A stretch of DNA of 64,000 nt from Ruminococcus sp. AM22-13 (GCF_003471165.1 NZ_QRIL01000001.1:1-64000); one strand, 5' to 3'; positions 1-8,511 are shown, counted from the first letter of the stretch. Numbers and translations: made by a program. Notes: generated from the sequence alone by a model not told the origin.

Positions 1-57
1 CGACCTATATGGAATTTACTCTTGCATTTGGTCCAAAACCGGAATTTGGTTTTTCAT
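1..57 (+). pseudogene. Upstream part of a gene split by an IS605-type element
   Basis: An open frame enters from the left edge and reads MEFTLAFGPKPEFGFSF up to the insertion point after TTCAT at 53-57. Its frame continues exactly in the piece that resumes at 1775. Joined across the element, the C-terminus would read ...GFSF-AFSGDVCYDEKTS... and stop at 1851. I do not recognise the protein. The small size and the position just before another small acidic gene could fit an immunity-type protein, but that is a guess. Confidence 0.5.
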
Positions 58-156
58 TTAAGTTTCTCCTTATAAAAAGCTGTATCCAGCATTATAAAAA
101 GAAAATATGTTCGATATTTTATTGCGGAATTTTTGATATCATGGTATTATATATGT

Positions 157-396
157 ATGAAAGAAAATCTTATACATTACCGTACTTGTGTGCATAATAT
201 TAATTATCATATGGTATGGTCAGTGAAATACCTGAAGGGGATCTCCGGCAGGAAACTTTCCGAACGTTTTCCGGAAATAAGAAACCAGCTTTGGAAAGGG
301 GAGCTGTGGAACCATTCCTATTATGTGGAAACAGTCGGATCTGTATCGGAAGAAAATATCCGCAGGTATATCGAACATCAGAGCAAAGCTTCCTGA
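157..396 (+). pseudogene. Internally deleted TnpA (HUH/Y1 transposase) remnant
   Basis: The frame from 157 encodes about 79 residues. It has the family start (HNINYHMVWSVKY) and the family end, including the YIEHQ block with the catalytic Tyr and the metal-associated Gln. The middle of a normal 130-155 residue TnpA, with the His-hydrophobic-His motif, is missing: the chain jumps from KY straight to the SGRKLSERFPE segment. The reading frame is kept across the deletion. No clear ribosome binding site precedes it. It cannot be an active single-strand transposase by itself. Confidence 0.7.
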
Positions 397-414
397 TACT
401 ATGGAGGAGAGGAA

Positions 415-1671
415 ATGTTGCTGTCAAAGAAAACATCCATAAAGGTCAGCCGGGAATATGCGAATCTCATCGGACATATGTGCTATGCAGCATCCAAGCT
501 CTGGAATGTCTGTAATTACGAGCGTCAGCATTACAAAGAAACTGGGATGGAGCAGTATCCGGACTGGTATTATCAGAAAAAAGCCCATAAAGAGAATCTG
601 TGGTATAAACAGCTCCCGTCCCAGACCGCCCAGGAAGTCTGTAAGCTGCTGGACAAGGCATGGAAGTCTTTTTACGCCCTGAAAAGATCCGGAGGGATTG
701 AGACTCCCAGACTGCCGCGGTTTAAGCAGGAAAGTATCCCCATTACCTATATGCAGATGGGGATCGTGCATGAGCGGGATACGGGCAGAGTCCGCCTGTC
801 CCTTCCAAAGGCATTAAAAAAATATATGGAAGAAACGTATCAGATCCATGAAAACTTTCTTTACCTTGAAAATAAGATTTTCAGGGGCATGGATCAGATC
901 AAACAGCTGCGGATCTACCCGCCGGAGAAGGGAAACTGTAAAATTATTGTTGTTTATGAGGTCCCTGACCAGGAAGAACTTCCACAGAACGGACATGAAC
1001 TGGCTATTGATCTTGGGCTTCATAATCTTATGACGTGTTATGATTCCGAAAATGGGAAGACGTTTATCCTGGGCAGGAAGTACCTTGAATTGGAAAGATA
1101 TTTCCATAAAGAGATCGCAAGGGTGCAGACCCAGTGGTATGGACAGCAGTCCGGAAAGGGAGTAAAGCATCCGGTCACATCAAAACATATCAGGAAGTTA
1201 TATAAGAGAAAACAAGACTCAGTAACGGACTATCTGCACAAGATTACAAGATATGTTGCAGAATATTGCCGGGAACAGGGAATCACCTGTGTCGTTACAG
1301 GGGATATCCGGAACATCCGGAGAGAAAAAGATCTGGGACACAGGACAAACCAGAAGTTCCACAGCCTGCCGTATAACAGGATCTACATCATGCTGGAATA
1401 TAAGCTGAAAAGATATGGGATCCGTTTTATAAAACAGGAAGAAAGTTATACCAGCCAGTGCAGTCCGCTGTCACCGAAAGTGGGGAAAAGATATGCAGAG
1501 CCGTCCAAACGGAAAGAGAGAGGGTTGTACAGAGATGGAAACAGAACCTATAACGCAGATGCCGTAGGCGCATATAATATCCTGAGAAAATATCACTCCG
1601 TATCCGGAGTAAAAAGAGAACTGTCCGTAACCGGACTGAAAACACCGGAAATAATAAAAGTAGCTGTATAG
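415..1671 (+). CDS. tnpB: TnpB-family RNA-guided nuclease homologue with altered catalytic site
   Basis: This 418-residue protein starts at ATG 415 behind a strong GGAGGAGAGGAA site. The RuvC-like core is recognisable: Asp199 in AIDLGLHN and Asp382 in NADAVGAYNI. At the usual second position, where TnpB has a Glu (IVxEDL), the chain reads VVTGDIRNI with Gly296-Asp297. Two Glu residues sit further on at 342-343 (KQEESYTSQCS). The zinc ribbon is also reduced: one Cys remains at SQCSP and the second CxxC is absent. In the IS605 life cycle TnpB uses a right-end RNA to cut the emptied donor site. Rearranged TnpB catalytic sites are known in several branches, so this copy could be active with a moved Glu, or it could be a nuclease-dead binder. 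Confidence 0.85.
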   Translation: MLLSKKTSIKVSREYANLIGHMCYAASKLWNVCNYERQHYKETGMEQYPDWYYQKKAHKENLWYKQLPSQTAQEVCKLLDKAWKSFYALKRSGGIETPRLPRFKQESIPITYMQMGIVHERDTGRVRLSLPKALKKYMEETYQIHENFLYLENKIFRGMDQIKQLRIYPPEKGNCKIIVVYEVPDQEELPQNGHELAIDLGLHNLMTCYDSENGKTFILGRKYLELERYFHKEIARVQTQWYGQQSGKGVKHPVTSKHIRKLYKRKQDSVTDYLHKITRYVAEYCREQGITCVVTGDIRNIRREKDLGHRTNQKFHSLPYNRIYIMLEYKLKRYGIRFIKQEESYTSQCSPLSPKVGKRYAEPSKRKERGLYRDGNRTYNADAVGAYNILRKYHSVSGVKRELSVTGLKTPEIIKVAV

Positions 1672-1774
1672 CTCTAAAGAGCAAACAGTAGTGGTGTCAT
1701 GGATGCACCCTGAAAAAAGGCGGTATCCCGCCTTGATTCAGATGCTCTGGCAACTCAGTTACCGAGTAATTCAC
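1600..1774 (+). ncRNA. Probable right-end guide RNA (omega/reRNA) scaffold of tnpB
   Basis: By analogy with IS200/IS605 elements, the scaffold should cover the 3' end of tnpB and the right end. The region after the stop folds into short hairpins, including AAGGCGG/CCGCCTT at 1717-1734, GGTG/CACC at about 1693-1709 and ACTC/GAGT near 1752-1766. The guide would begin at 1775 (TTGCATTTTCTGG) and would match the host gene next to TTCAT. The 5' limit is not visible from sequence. Confidence 0.4.
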
Positions 1775-1851
1775 TTGCATTTTCTGGTGACGTCTGTTAT
1801 GATGAAAAGACCAGCAACGTGTCTCTGGCATACAGTAAGTATATTTCATAA
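1775..1851 (+). pseudogene. Downstream part of the gene split by the IS605-type element
   Basis: After the element the host frame resumes and reads AFSGDVCYDEKTSNVSLAYS followed by KYIS and a TAA stop at 1849-1851. The next gene starts 23 bp later behind AAAAGGAGAG, so the two probably formed an operon. The function of the interrupted protein is not recognised. Confidence 0.5.
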
Positions 1852-1874
1852 ATATCGAGAAAAAGGAGAGAAAA

Positions 1875-2132
1875 ATGGAAGAATTATACAAATCAATAGA
1901 AGAAAAAATTAAAGCTTCCGGCTATCCAAGAGTGATTTCTGGTGAAGCGGTTTATGGAGATATCTGTGATCAGATTGAAGGAAAAGAAAATGGATCATAT
2001 GTTTTGCTTTCTAAATTTGAAGATGATGTTATCTTTGAATATCACATTACCATTATGGATGATGAATTTAATCTTGGAGTGTTGACAATGCGTACTCCGG
2101 AAGGTGTATTTGAAACAGATTTTGATAAATAA
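1875..2132 (+). CDS. Small acidic hypothetical protein
   Basis: This 85-residue acidic protein has a good ribosome binding site (AAAAGGAGAG, spacer about 5). It has no signal peptide and no membrane segment. It begins MEELYKSIEEKIKASGYPR, a helical start, followed by alternating strands (YVLLSKF, VIFEYHITIM, LGVLTMRT). The layout resembles small immunity or antitoxin-like proteins, but no family is recognised and no partner toxin is seen. A terminator follows 48 bp after the stop. It was probably the second gene of an operon whose first gene is now interrupted. Confidence 0.7.
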   Translation: MEELYKSIEEKIKASGYPRVISGEAVYGDICDQIEGKENGSYVLLSKFEDDVIFEYHITIMDDEFNLGVLTMRTPEGVFETDFDK

Positions 2133-2180
2133 TAGAAATAGATATGAAAATGTAAATTCTTAAATGCATTTTCGTAGTTA

Positions 2181-2206
2181 CAGGCGGAAAAATTCCGCCT
2201 GTTTTA
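2181..2206 (+). terminator. Rho-independent terminator
   Basis: CAGGCGGAA and TTCCGCCTG form a 9-bp stem with a very short loop, followed by TTTTATT. It closes the small gene ending at 2132. It may also serve the recombinase gene that converges from the other side. Confidence 0.8.
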
Positions 2207-2251
2207 TTGTCTGTTTTTTGGAGGACCAGAAGTTCTGTAAAATGATAGCAC

Positions 2252-3331
2252 TTAATCTTCACGTAAATGTACTGCAGTAGCCGCTTTACGACGTCTGGCG
2301 TCGTCCATCGCAGCATAATGCTTTTTGGTTGTATTTACGTCTCTATGCCCCAATACGTCAGCCACAAGATAAATATCACCTGTTTCCTGATATAAGGTGG
2401 TACCATAGGTGCTGCGGAGCTTATGAGGCGTAATTTTTTTTGTAGTTGTAATAGCTTTTGCATATTTTTTGACAAGGTTTTCAACAGCCTGAATACCGAT
2501 TCTTTTTCTTTGAGTAGAATAGAAGAGAGCGTGTTCGTGTCCGGATATAGGAATGATATTTTCGCGAACTTCAAGGTATTTTTTTAAAGCTTTTTCTACT
2601 TCATGACCAAAATATACAACCATTTCATTTCCACCTTTTCGGGTGACTTTGATTCCATTATTTTTAAAATCTACATCTTCTACATCAAGTCCTACACATT
2701 CAGATACACGAATTCCTGTGCCAAGCAGGAGAGTAACGATTGCCAAATCACGTTCTTTTGTCTTTTCGTAATAAACACGTTTCTGACCGGTAAGTTCATC
2801 ACCACAATGTTCAATGTAATCAAGCAACATAGCAACTTCATCGGCATCAAGACGTATAATACTTTTTTCGTGGGTTTTCGGAACATCCACAAGAACGGTT
2901 GGATTGGTTTGGATGAATTCATGTTTGTAGTAATATGCATAAAAACTTCTCAAAGCAGATATTTTTCTTTTGAGCCCACGTTCACCGTTTGTCTCTGTTT
3001 TATCCCCATTTTTGTAAACCTTTAAATATTCCTGATATTCCTCTATATCAACAGCCTTAAGCTGATCCAGAACATCTACGGTAAAATCTTTCATTGAACA
3101 GTCTTTAAAAGCAGGATTTTCATCCAGTAAAAACTGAAAAAAAATACGGATATCATATGCATAGGAAATTCGCGTTTTGGTGGTAGTAAGCGGGTCCATA
3201 GCACGAAAATAATCTTTACAGAAATCTGGAAGGGTTTTTAAAACAGCACGAAGCTTCAGAATATTTGAGATATCAGTTTGTTCATGGTAGGTAACTTTTT
3301 TGTTATCATTATAATCTGTGTAATTATCCAT
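2252..3331 (-). CDS. Tyrosine recombinase/integrase (XerC/D-like)
   Basis: This 359-residue protein has the core-binding SAM-like N-terminal half and the catalytic C-terminal half of tyrosine recombinases. All catalytic residues are visible: Arg in GTGIRVSEC, Lys in TRKGGNE, His and Arg in TPHKLRSTY, the second His in LGHRDVNTTKK, and Tyr in KHYAAMDD. It is longer than XerC/XerD (about 300) because of an N-terminal extension of about 40 residues. No excisionase, relaxase or phage gene lies beside it and no att duplication was found, so it may be a resident chromosomal recombinase. It lies about 230 bp from the inverted-repeat cassette at 3573 but outside its ends. Confidence 0.9.
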   Translation of the reverse strand: MDNYTDYNDNKKVTYHEQTDISNILKLRAVLKTLPDFCKDYFRAMDPLTTTKTRISYAYDIRIFFQFLLDENPAFKDCSMKDFTVDVLDQLKAVDIEEYQEYLKVYKNGDKTETNGERGLKRKISALRSFYAYYYKHEFIQTNPTVLVDVPKTHEKSIIRLDADEVAMLLDYIEHCGDELTGQKRVYYEKTKERDLAIVTLLLGTGIRVSECVGLDVEDVDFKNNGIKVTRKGGNEMVVYFGHEVEKALKKYLEVRENIIPISGHEHALFYSTQRKRIGIQAVENLVKKYAKAITTTKKITPHKLRSTYGTTLYQETGDIYLVADVLGHRDVNTTKKHYAAMDDARRRKAATAVHLRED

Positions 3332-3559
3332 TAGAAAACTCCTTTAATCTTTAATAATTAAATTAAGTATTTCAGCTGTGGCTTATTATAAATTGTATAG
3401 TGTTATACATCCCTGAGTATTGGAAAACCCGTCTTTATGATTTGTGCGAAAAATAATAAAAGAATATAGATCATATATAAAATTAAAAATGTAAATTAGT
3501 TAACAGTAATAGCTTTATGTAAATACAGAACGTATAAAATATGCTAAAAAATTATAAAC
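3332..3559. other. AT-rich intergenic stretch
   Basis: Very AT-rich DNA without a credible gene. It should hold the promoter of the recombinase gene, but no convincing -35/-10 pair stands out. Confidence 0.5.
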
Positions 3560-3572
3560 TATAGGAAATAAG
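3560..3572 (+). repeat. Left 13-bp direct repeat (target duplication) of the 6.1-kb cassette
   Basis: TATAGGAAATAAG lies immediately outside the left terminal inverted repeat. An identical copy lies immediately outside the right one at 9691-9703. The placement is that of a target-site duplication. Confidence 0.75.
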
Positions 3573-3748
3573 TGTCCTTTTAAGTATAAATGGTTCTATA
3601 AAAACATCGATTTTATTGGGCTTTTCGATTGATATAAACCATTTATATTTAAAAAATTTAAGTGAAAAGTGGTTTATTACGGTCGATTTTAAGTGAAGTT
3701 AGATTGTTACGACCGAATTTAAGTAAAATTGAATCATAAGAAACAATT
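3573..3748 (+). repeat. Iterated terminal/subterminal repeats at the cassette left end
   Basis: The terminal motif TTTTAAGTATAAATGGTT recurs in degenerate form. One inverted copy lies at about 3637-3655 (AACCATTTATATTTAAA). Three tandem units of 30-31 bp start at 3657 (TTTAAGTGAAAAGTGG), 3688 (TTTAAGTGAAGTTAG) and 3718 (TTTAAGTAAAATTG). The first two also share a TTACGGTCGA / TTACGACCGA block. Iterated binding sites at an element end are typical of transposase binding regions. Confidence 0.6.
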
Positions 3749-4026
3749 TTTTATTATTGAGACTATATCCCAATCAAATTCATCTGCTATATTCCAATCT
3801 TTTTATATTTTAAACATAAAATGGATTCCCAGGTTTCAGAAAATCTATTTCTTTATATAACGAAAGGCCCCCGCAGGAGCCTTCCGGACTGAGGGCTTCA
3901 CAAGTTTCCCCAGTGCGTTCACTAAGCAAATCGTACTATAACTTTACAGGAAAGTCAAGCAGCAAATGTTCATAATCAGGGAACAAATAAACCCAGTGTT
4001 ACTGTTCAAAGGTTAGCTGGACTTAG

Positions 4027-4070
4027 AAGAACCGATGGTGTAGACTGATAACAGTTAAAGCCATCGGTTC
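4027..4070 (+). terminator. Hairpin with T-rich tail
   Basis: AGAACCGATGG and CCATCGGTTCT form an 11-bp stem around a loop of about 22 bases, followed by CTTTATCC. It lies directly beyond the IS66 relic. It may be its old terminator, read from the other side, or part of the element end. Confidence 0.45.
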
Positions 4071-4073
4071 TCT

Positions 4074-4438
4074 TTATCCAAATATCCTGGACACTCTGTC
4101 ATATATATTTGCCGGAATGTCCTCATATTCTTTCCGGGCCGTTTCAAGTATCTTCAGATACCGTTCTTCAAATCCGGAGATCTTTTCCGGGTCTGGGTTA
4201 CAAGACAGCCAGGTCTTATTCCGGAGGTGGATCATTTCCTGTATCAGACCATGCATTTCTTTATTCCAGTACGGTCCGGCTCATTATCCATGCTGTCTTT
4301 CAGATACCGCAGCACATGGGCAAGACATTCCCGATGGTCTGTCCCATAATTATAAAAAGTGATATCATGGTCATGGACAAGGATACCCTGGTAATCCTCC
4401 GCAACAGTTCCCTTTACTCCTTCGTGCCCTTTTTTCGC
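4074..4438 (-). pseudogene. IS66-family transposase fragment, frameshifted
   Basis: On the minus strand the chain AKKGHEGVKGTVAEDYQG, then ILVHDHDITFYNYGTDHREC and LAHVLRYLKDSMDNEPDR, matches the central catalytic part of IS66 transposases. A frameshift near 4250 moves the continuation (MHGLIQEMIHLRNKTW...) into a second frame that ends at 4074. The N-terminal half and the true C-terminus are missing: the sequence before 4438 in this frame is not transposase-like. It is inactive. Confidence 0.75.
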
Positions 4439-4800
4439 ACGGGTTATCTTACTCCTGAAATCGTTGAAATCTATACACACATTATAAAGGAAAAGCCGCA
4501 AAAAAGCGAATCCGGGTGATTGTGGATAAAGTAAAAATGACGGATAAAAAACAGTACATATTTTGTGGATAAAAAGGATCTCCATATGACTGAAACAGGA
4601 AAAGTATTCCTTCGCTATCTGTATAAACGTTTCTGGTGGAAGGTTATCCACCATAAAAAAGCTCTTTCGCATTATCCACAAAAGAACTTTTGAGACATCA
4701 ATGAAAAAATTAAAATTCGTCATTTTTACTAATTCCCCCTGCAAGGGTCTGAACAGTAACGCAATTTTGTCCTGTTAAAATGTATTTCGACATGGAAATA

Positions 4801-4829
4801 TATACAAAATAAAAAAGGAGTGCTATAAT
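4801..4829 (+). promoter_or_regulatory. Likely promoter of the large secreted protein gene
   Basis: TATACA (4801-4806) and a perfect TATAAT (4824-4829) are 17 bp apart, 53 bp before the start codon at 4882. The -35 match is partial (4 of 6). It lies just after the relic that ends at 4760. Confidence 0.5.
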
Positions 4830-4881
4830 TTCCTAAAAAACAAGAGATGGAAAACATCAGATAAAAAGGGAGGAATGGAGA

Positions 4882-7800
4882 ATGATTAAGAAATCAAAGA
4901 TAACTGCGGCAGTTATGGCGGCAATACTTGCTGTAACCACTATTTTCAGTCCTGTATTAGCAGGTGAATTTTCATCACCAGAAGAAATAACGGAAGAATT
5001 CTCTGATGGTCAGGAAAATCAGGATTATAAAAATGAAATTTCAGATGATATGCCACAGATTCAGAATGAAGATGGAGAAGGAGTTTCTGCTACAGAAAGT
5101 GAAACAGAGAGAGGGACAGTAGTTACAACGGATGATGAATTTAAGAGGGCAGTAAATTCTTCTGTGGATATTATTAGAATCAGAGGGAATATAGGAGGAA
5201 ATGGTAAAAATATATATGAGTTGCCAGATGGTGATGGTAAGAAAATAATAATAGAAAGTGGTTATACATTTAAGATTACCAGTGGTCTCTCAAGAAAGTA
5301 TACTACAGATATAGAAATTTGTGACAATGCTAAGTTAATTATAGATTCGACAAGACAATTTGAAACGATTTGGCTTAAAGGTATTATAAAAAATGAAGGT
5401 AATATCGATGCCACTGGATCTGGAAATGTATATGTGAATTACCAGGAAAATCTTGGAACGATAAATGATAAATTAAAAATCAATATATTACAGGATGGGG
5501 AGGATGAGATAAAGGTAAGTATACCGCCAAAGGTAACTGCGGGTGATATGATAACGCCAACTATAACAGGGATGATACCTGGTTCTGAAATTAAAACATC
5601 TGAGATATTTACAGGAAAATGGGAGTTAAATGGAAATCCATTGACTGGAGAAACAGGAATTTCCTATAGAGTTCCAGTTAACAGAGGCGAGTCCCGTATA
5701 AAACTTATGTTGACACTTAATGAACAATATGGTGCTGTAAAACAAAATATGCAGAATCCTGATTATGTTAATGTACAGAAAAGTACATCCCCGTCTAATG
5801 TATGTACGATAGAAAAGAAGACATTAGATATTATTTATGTAGACAATAATAACGGAAATGACCAAAATACGGGAGAAAGTGAAACTACTCCGGTTCGAAC
5901 ATTTTCAAGAGCTCTTGATGGTATAAGGAATGGCGGAACGATTATATTACTTTCGAACTGTGTGGAAACAAACAGGGTTTTTTTTGATAAGACAGTAACA
6001 GTTGCTGGTAAATCAAATGATAGTTCTGTGACATTGACAGGAAATCAGAATTGGTATATAGATCCGAACATAACAGTTACATTGAGCAATATTTCTATAA
6101 AAACTGCTGGTATATTCCCATACAAAGAAAAACCTGGAAAACCTGGAAATCTTGTTTTGGATACTGTTAAGAATGCAAATATAAAAGAAATAAATGGATT
6201 AAGTGCTGTAACGTTGAATGATAGCAAAATTGCTTGTCCTACTATAACAGCCAATAAAGTTGAATTAAAAAATAATACGGAATTAAATGGCCGATTTTTG
6301 ACCGATAATCTTACAATTGATGGAGACAACACACTTATTTATACTTTAAATTCTCCGGGAAAAATAAATCAAGGAATAGCAGGAACTGGAAAACTAAAAG
6401 TACGTTTAAATGATATAGGGCAAAAAGAATTAAGAGGAATAAAAGTACTTGAAGTACCTAAGGCAATATCTAAGATATCTAATATAGAACTGGATAGTTC
6501 ATATGGTATGCAATATGAATTAAAAATCAGAGAAGACTATATGTACATTTCCGAAGGCATTGATCCCCAGATAGATTTATACGTTGGAAATGAACCACGG
6601 GATAAAGAAAATGTGGATATGTCATCCGGTGAAAATATTTCTGTTAACGCAAAGATGACAAATTTTCCCGGTGCGAATATGTCAGTAGTTGGAAAATGGA
6701 GTGGATATGGGGGAGAGAATACCGTTTGGTCTGGCGGTGATGTCCCTGTATTAACAGTAGAGGTTACATTAACTGACAGTGAGTATAATAACTGTCATTT
6801 TAATCAGATTCTGGACTTTGCAAATCTTATTAATGTATATTCATGGAAAGATACAAACACAGCCATAAATAAAGATGTGAAGAGCAAAGCTACAGTGACT
6901 GTAGAAAATGAGCAGGGAATCAGCGCAGATGGACGACACTGTACATTTACTCTTATATATCCGAAAGTAAAATACAGAGCCTCGATATCAATCTCAGCCG
7001 ATAGTTTAGATAAATTTTACGATGGAAATGCTGTGGCGTCTCCTGCTATAACTGTACCGGAAGGAGTGAAAGCTTCTTTAAAATGGTATCAGAAAAGCGG
7101 AGAAGACTGGACAGAAATTAGCGCTGCTCCGACAGATGCAGGCGAATATTCTGTTAAGGCATATGCAGAAGAAAGTGATGATTATGAAGCCGGATATTCT
7201 AAACGAGTAGAGTTTACCATAAGTAAAGCACAGAATGAATGGACAGTGAATCCGGCAATCAACAACTGGACAAGTGACCAGACTCCGTCGAAACCTGTAG
7301 GTGAAGCGAAATTTGGAACAGTATCTTTTAGCTACAGCGATAAACAAGATGGAACTTATACAGAAACTCAGCCGACTTCATCTGGCAGCTGGTATATGAA
7401 AGCAACTGTTGACGGAAATGGCAATTATGACGGTTTGAAAAAAATCATACCATTTACAATTTACACTCCATATTATCCACCAATAGTAATACCGACAGCA
7501 ACACCTACTCCAAGTCCGACACCGACAGCAACACCTACTCCAAGTCCGACACCGACCGTGAAACCTGTTCCGGATAATTATCCGGATGGTTCAGAATATC
7601 TTCCGGATGGAAGCATCAAAACACCGAATGGTACGATCGTAGACAGTGACGGAGAGATTACACTTCCAAATGGAGTAATCGTAAAACCAGGCAATGAGGA
7701 AAATAAGCCAGCGCTCAATAAAGAAAATGAAGTGATCACAGGTGATGGAACTCTGGTAATTCGTCCGGGACTTTCTGAACTGGAAACCGGTGCAGGATGG

Positions 7801-8511
7801 AAAATATTCAGTGATGGAAGAATCGTGGATACAGATGGTAATGTTTATGAAATGGACGGAAGCGTATCAGATAAAGATGGAAACTGCGTGAAACCTGCAA
7901 AAGCGATGATAAAGAACGCATATACATATAAGAATAAAAATCAGGTAAAGGTTGTTCTGTATGATAGCTGCAAAGGTGCGCAGGGCTATGATTACGTGAT
8001 TGGTAAATCTTCCAATATGCTGCAGACCAAAGAATATGAGAAAGTAAATAAAAACAGAAAAGGACTGAAAACAACATTTACATATATGGACAAAGGAACT
8101 TGGTATGTAGCATGCCACGCCTGGGTCAAAGATGCAAATGGGAAGAAAACATTCGGTGAGTGGTCGGAAGTAAAGACAGTAGTTGTCAATGCCAAAACTC
8201 CATCTCAGCCAAGAATTATCAGTGTTAAAACAAATGGTTCAACAATAACAGTCAAATTCTCCAAGACCGGAAAAGCAACAGGAGCAGAGGTTATTCTTGG
8301 TAAAGAACTGGAGAAATTATATGGAGAAAAACGTCCTGTTAAATACAAGAGATACGTAATTGAAGAGGACGAGGATGTAACAACTGTGACATTTAAAAAT
8401 GTAAAGAAAGGAACTTATTATTTAAGCCTGCGTAAATGGAATCGGACTGCTGACAATAACGAAAAAGTATTCGGACCATGGGCGGAATATGTAAAGGCTA
8501 ATGTCAAATAG
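4882..8511 (+). CDS. Large secreted modular surface protein
   Basis: This 1209-residue protein begins with a signal peptide (KITAAVMAAILAVTTIFSP, cleavage near AGEF, residues 27-29). An acidic linker follows. Then comes a beta-helix-like region with a DUF1565-type entry at about 317 (IIYVDNNNGNDQNTGESETTP). An MBG-like domain follows at about 709 (YDGNAVASPAITVPEGVKAS), then a Thr/Pro linker at about 870-893, a region of repeated PDG/DG strands, and two fibronectin-like modules from about 1008 to the end. There is no LPXTG anchor, S-layer or choline-binding repeat, so how it stays on the surface is unclear. The start has GGGAGG upstream. It is the main cargo of the inverted-repeat cassette. 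A role in adhesion or glycan contact is only inferred. Confidence 0.85.
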   Translation: MIKKSKITAAVMAAILAVTTIFSPVLAGEFSSPEEITEEFSDGQENQDYKNEISDDMPQIQNEDGEGVSATESETERGTVVTTDDEFKRAVNSSVDIIRIRGNIGGNGKNIYELPDGDGKKIIIESGYTFKITSGLSRKYTTDIEICDNAKLIIDSTRQFETIWLKGIIKNEGNIDATGSGNVYVNYQENLGTINDKLKINILQDGEDEIKVSIPPKVTAGDMITPTITGMIPGSEIKTSEIFTGKWELNGNPLTGETGISYRVPVNRGESRIKLMLTLNEQYGAVKQNMQNPDYVNVQKSTSPSNVCTIEKKTLDIIYVDNNNGNDQNTGESETTPVRTFSRALDGIRNGGTIILLSNCVETNRVFFDKTVTVAGKSNDSSVTLTGNQNWYIDPNITVTLSNISIKTAGIFPYKEKPGKPGNLVLDTVKNANIKEINGLSAVTLNDSKIACPTITANKVELKNNTELNGRFLTDNLTIDGDNTLIYTLNSPGKINQGIAGTGKLKVRLNDIGQKELRGIKVLEVPKAISKISNIELDSSYGMQYELKIREDYMYISEGIDPQIDLYVGNEPRDKENVDMSSGENISVNAKMTNFPGANMSVVGKWSGYGGENTVWSGGDVPVLTVEVTLTDSEYNNCHFNQILDFANLINVYSWKDTNTAINKDVKSKATVTVENEQGISADGRHCTFTLIYPKVKYRASISISADSLDKFYDGNAVASPAITVPEGVKASLKWYQKSGEDWTEISAAPTDAGEYSVKAYAEESDDYEAGYSKRVEFTISKAQNEWTVNPAINNWTSDQTPSKPVGEAKFGTVSFSYSDKQDGTYTETQPTSSGSWYMKATVDGNGNYDGLKKIIPFTIYTPYYPPIVIPTATPTPSPTPTATPTPSPTPTVKPVPDNYPDGSEYLPDGSIKTPNGTIVDSDGEITLPNGVIVKPGNEENKPALNKENEVITGDGTLVIRPGLSELETGAGWKIFSDGRIVDTDGNVYEMDGSVSDKDGNCVKPAKAMIKNAYTYKNKNQVKVVLYDSCKGAQGYDYVIGKSSNMLQTKEYEKVNKNRKGLKTTFTYMDKGTWYVACHAWVKDANGKKTFGEWSEVKTVVVNAKTPSQPRIISVKTNGSTITVKFSKTGKATGAEVILGKELEKLYGEKRPVKYKRYVIEEDEDVTTVTFKNVKKGTYYLSLRKWNRTADNNEKVFGPWAEYVKANVK
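7491..7550 (+). repeat. Two perfect 30-bp tandem repeats in the Thr/Pro linker
   Basis: The 30-bp unit starting ACCGACAGCAACACC occurs at 7491-7520 and 7521-7550 without change. It encodes the alternating Thr-Pro/Ser-Pro linker of the secreted protein. Copy number could vary by slippage. Confidence 0.85.

Larger units (their letters stand above)
58..1774 (+). mobile_element. IS200/IS605-family element with decayed tnpA and full-length tnpB
   Basis: The element carries a short tnpA remnant followed 18 bp later by tnpB. The left flank ends in TTCAT (53-57) and the right end finishes in TTCAC (1770-1774). That is the one-base-different pair of left target and right cleavage sites expected of IS200/IS605 transposition, which makes no target duplication. 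Removing 58-1774 restores one open frame across the junction, which supports these limits. Subterminal hairpins lie near the right end (for example 1717-1734). Because tnpA lacks its HUH core, the copy should not transpose alone. Confidence 0.75.
3998..4760. mobile_element. Relic bracketed by GTTACTGTTCA inverted ends
   Basis: GTTACTGTTCA at 3998-4008 and TGAACAGTAAC at 4750-4760 are perfect 11-bp inverted repeats. They enclose an IS66-family transposase fragment. The same termini end the palindromic repeat family at 21092, 26810 and 53351. No matching 8-bp flanks remain (AACCCAGT versus GCAATTTT), so the relic is old or rearranged. It may be a deleted IS66-type element and the source of the ends used by the small repeats. 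Confidence 0.5.

Noticed and set aside
21-1782. Direct repeat CTTGCATTT at 21-29 and 1774-1782 as a target duplication of the IS605-type element
   Set aside because: IS200/IS605 elements make no duplication, and the TTCAT/TTCAC junctions give an in-frame host gene; the 9-mer is probably chance in AT-rich coding DNA.
2252-3331. Prophage or integrative element driven by the tyrosine recombinase
   Set aside because: No phage, relaxase or excisionase genes and no att-like repeats around it; the adjacent cassette has its own inverted ends that exclude the gene.
3657-3748. CRISPR array from 30-31 bp spaced units
   Set aside because: The units are contiguous degenerate repeats without unique spacers, and no cas genes are present.
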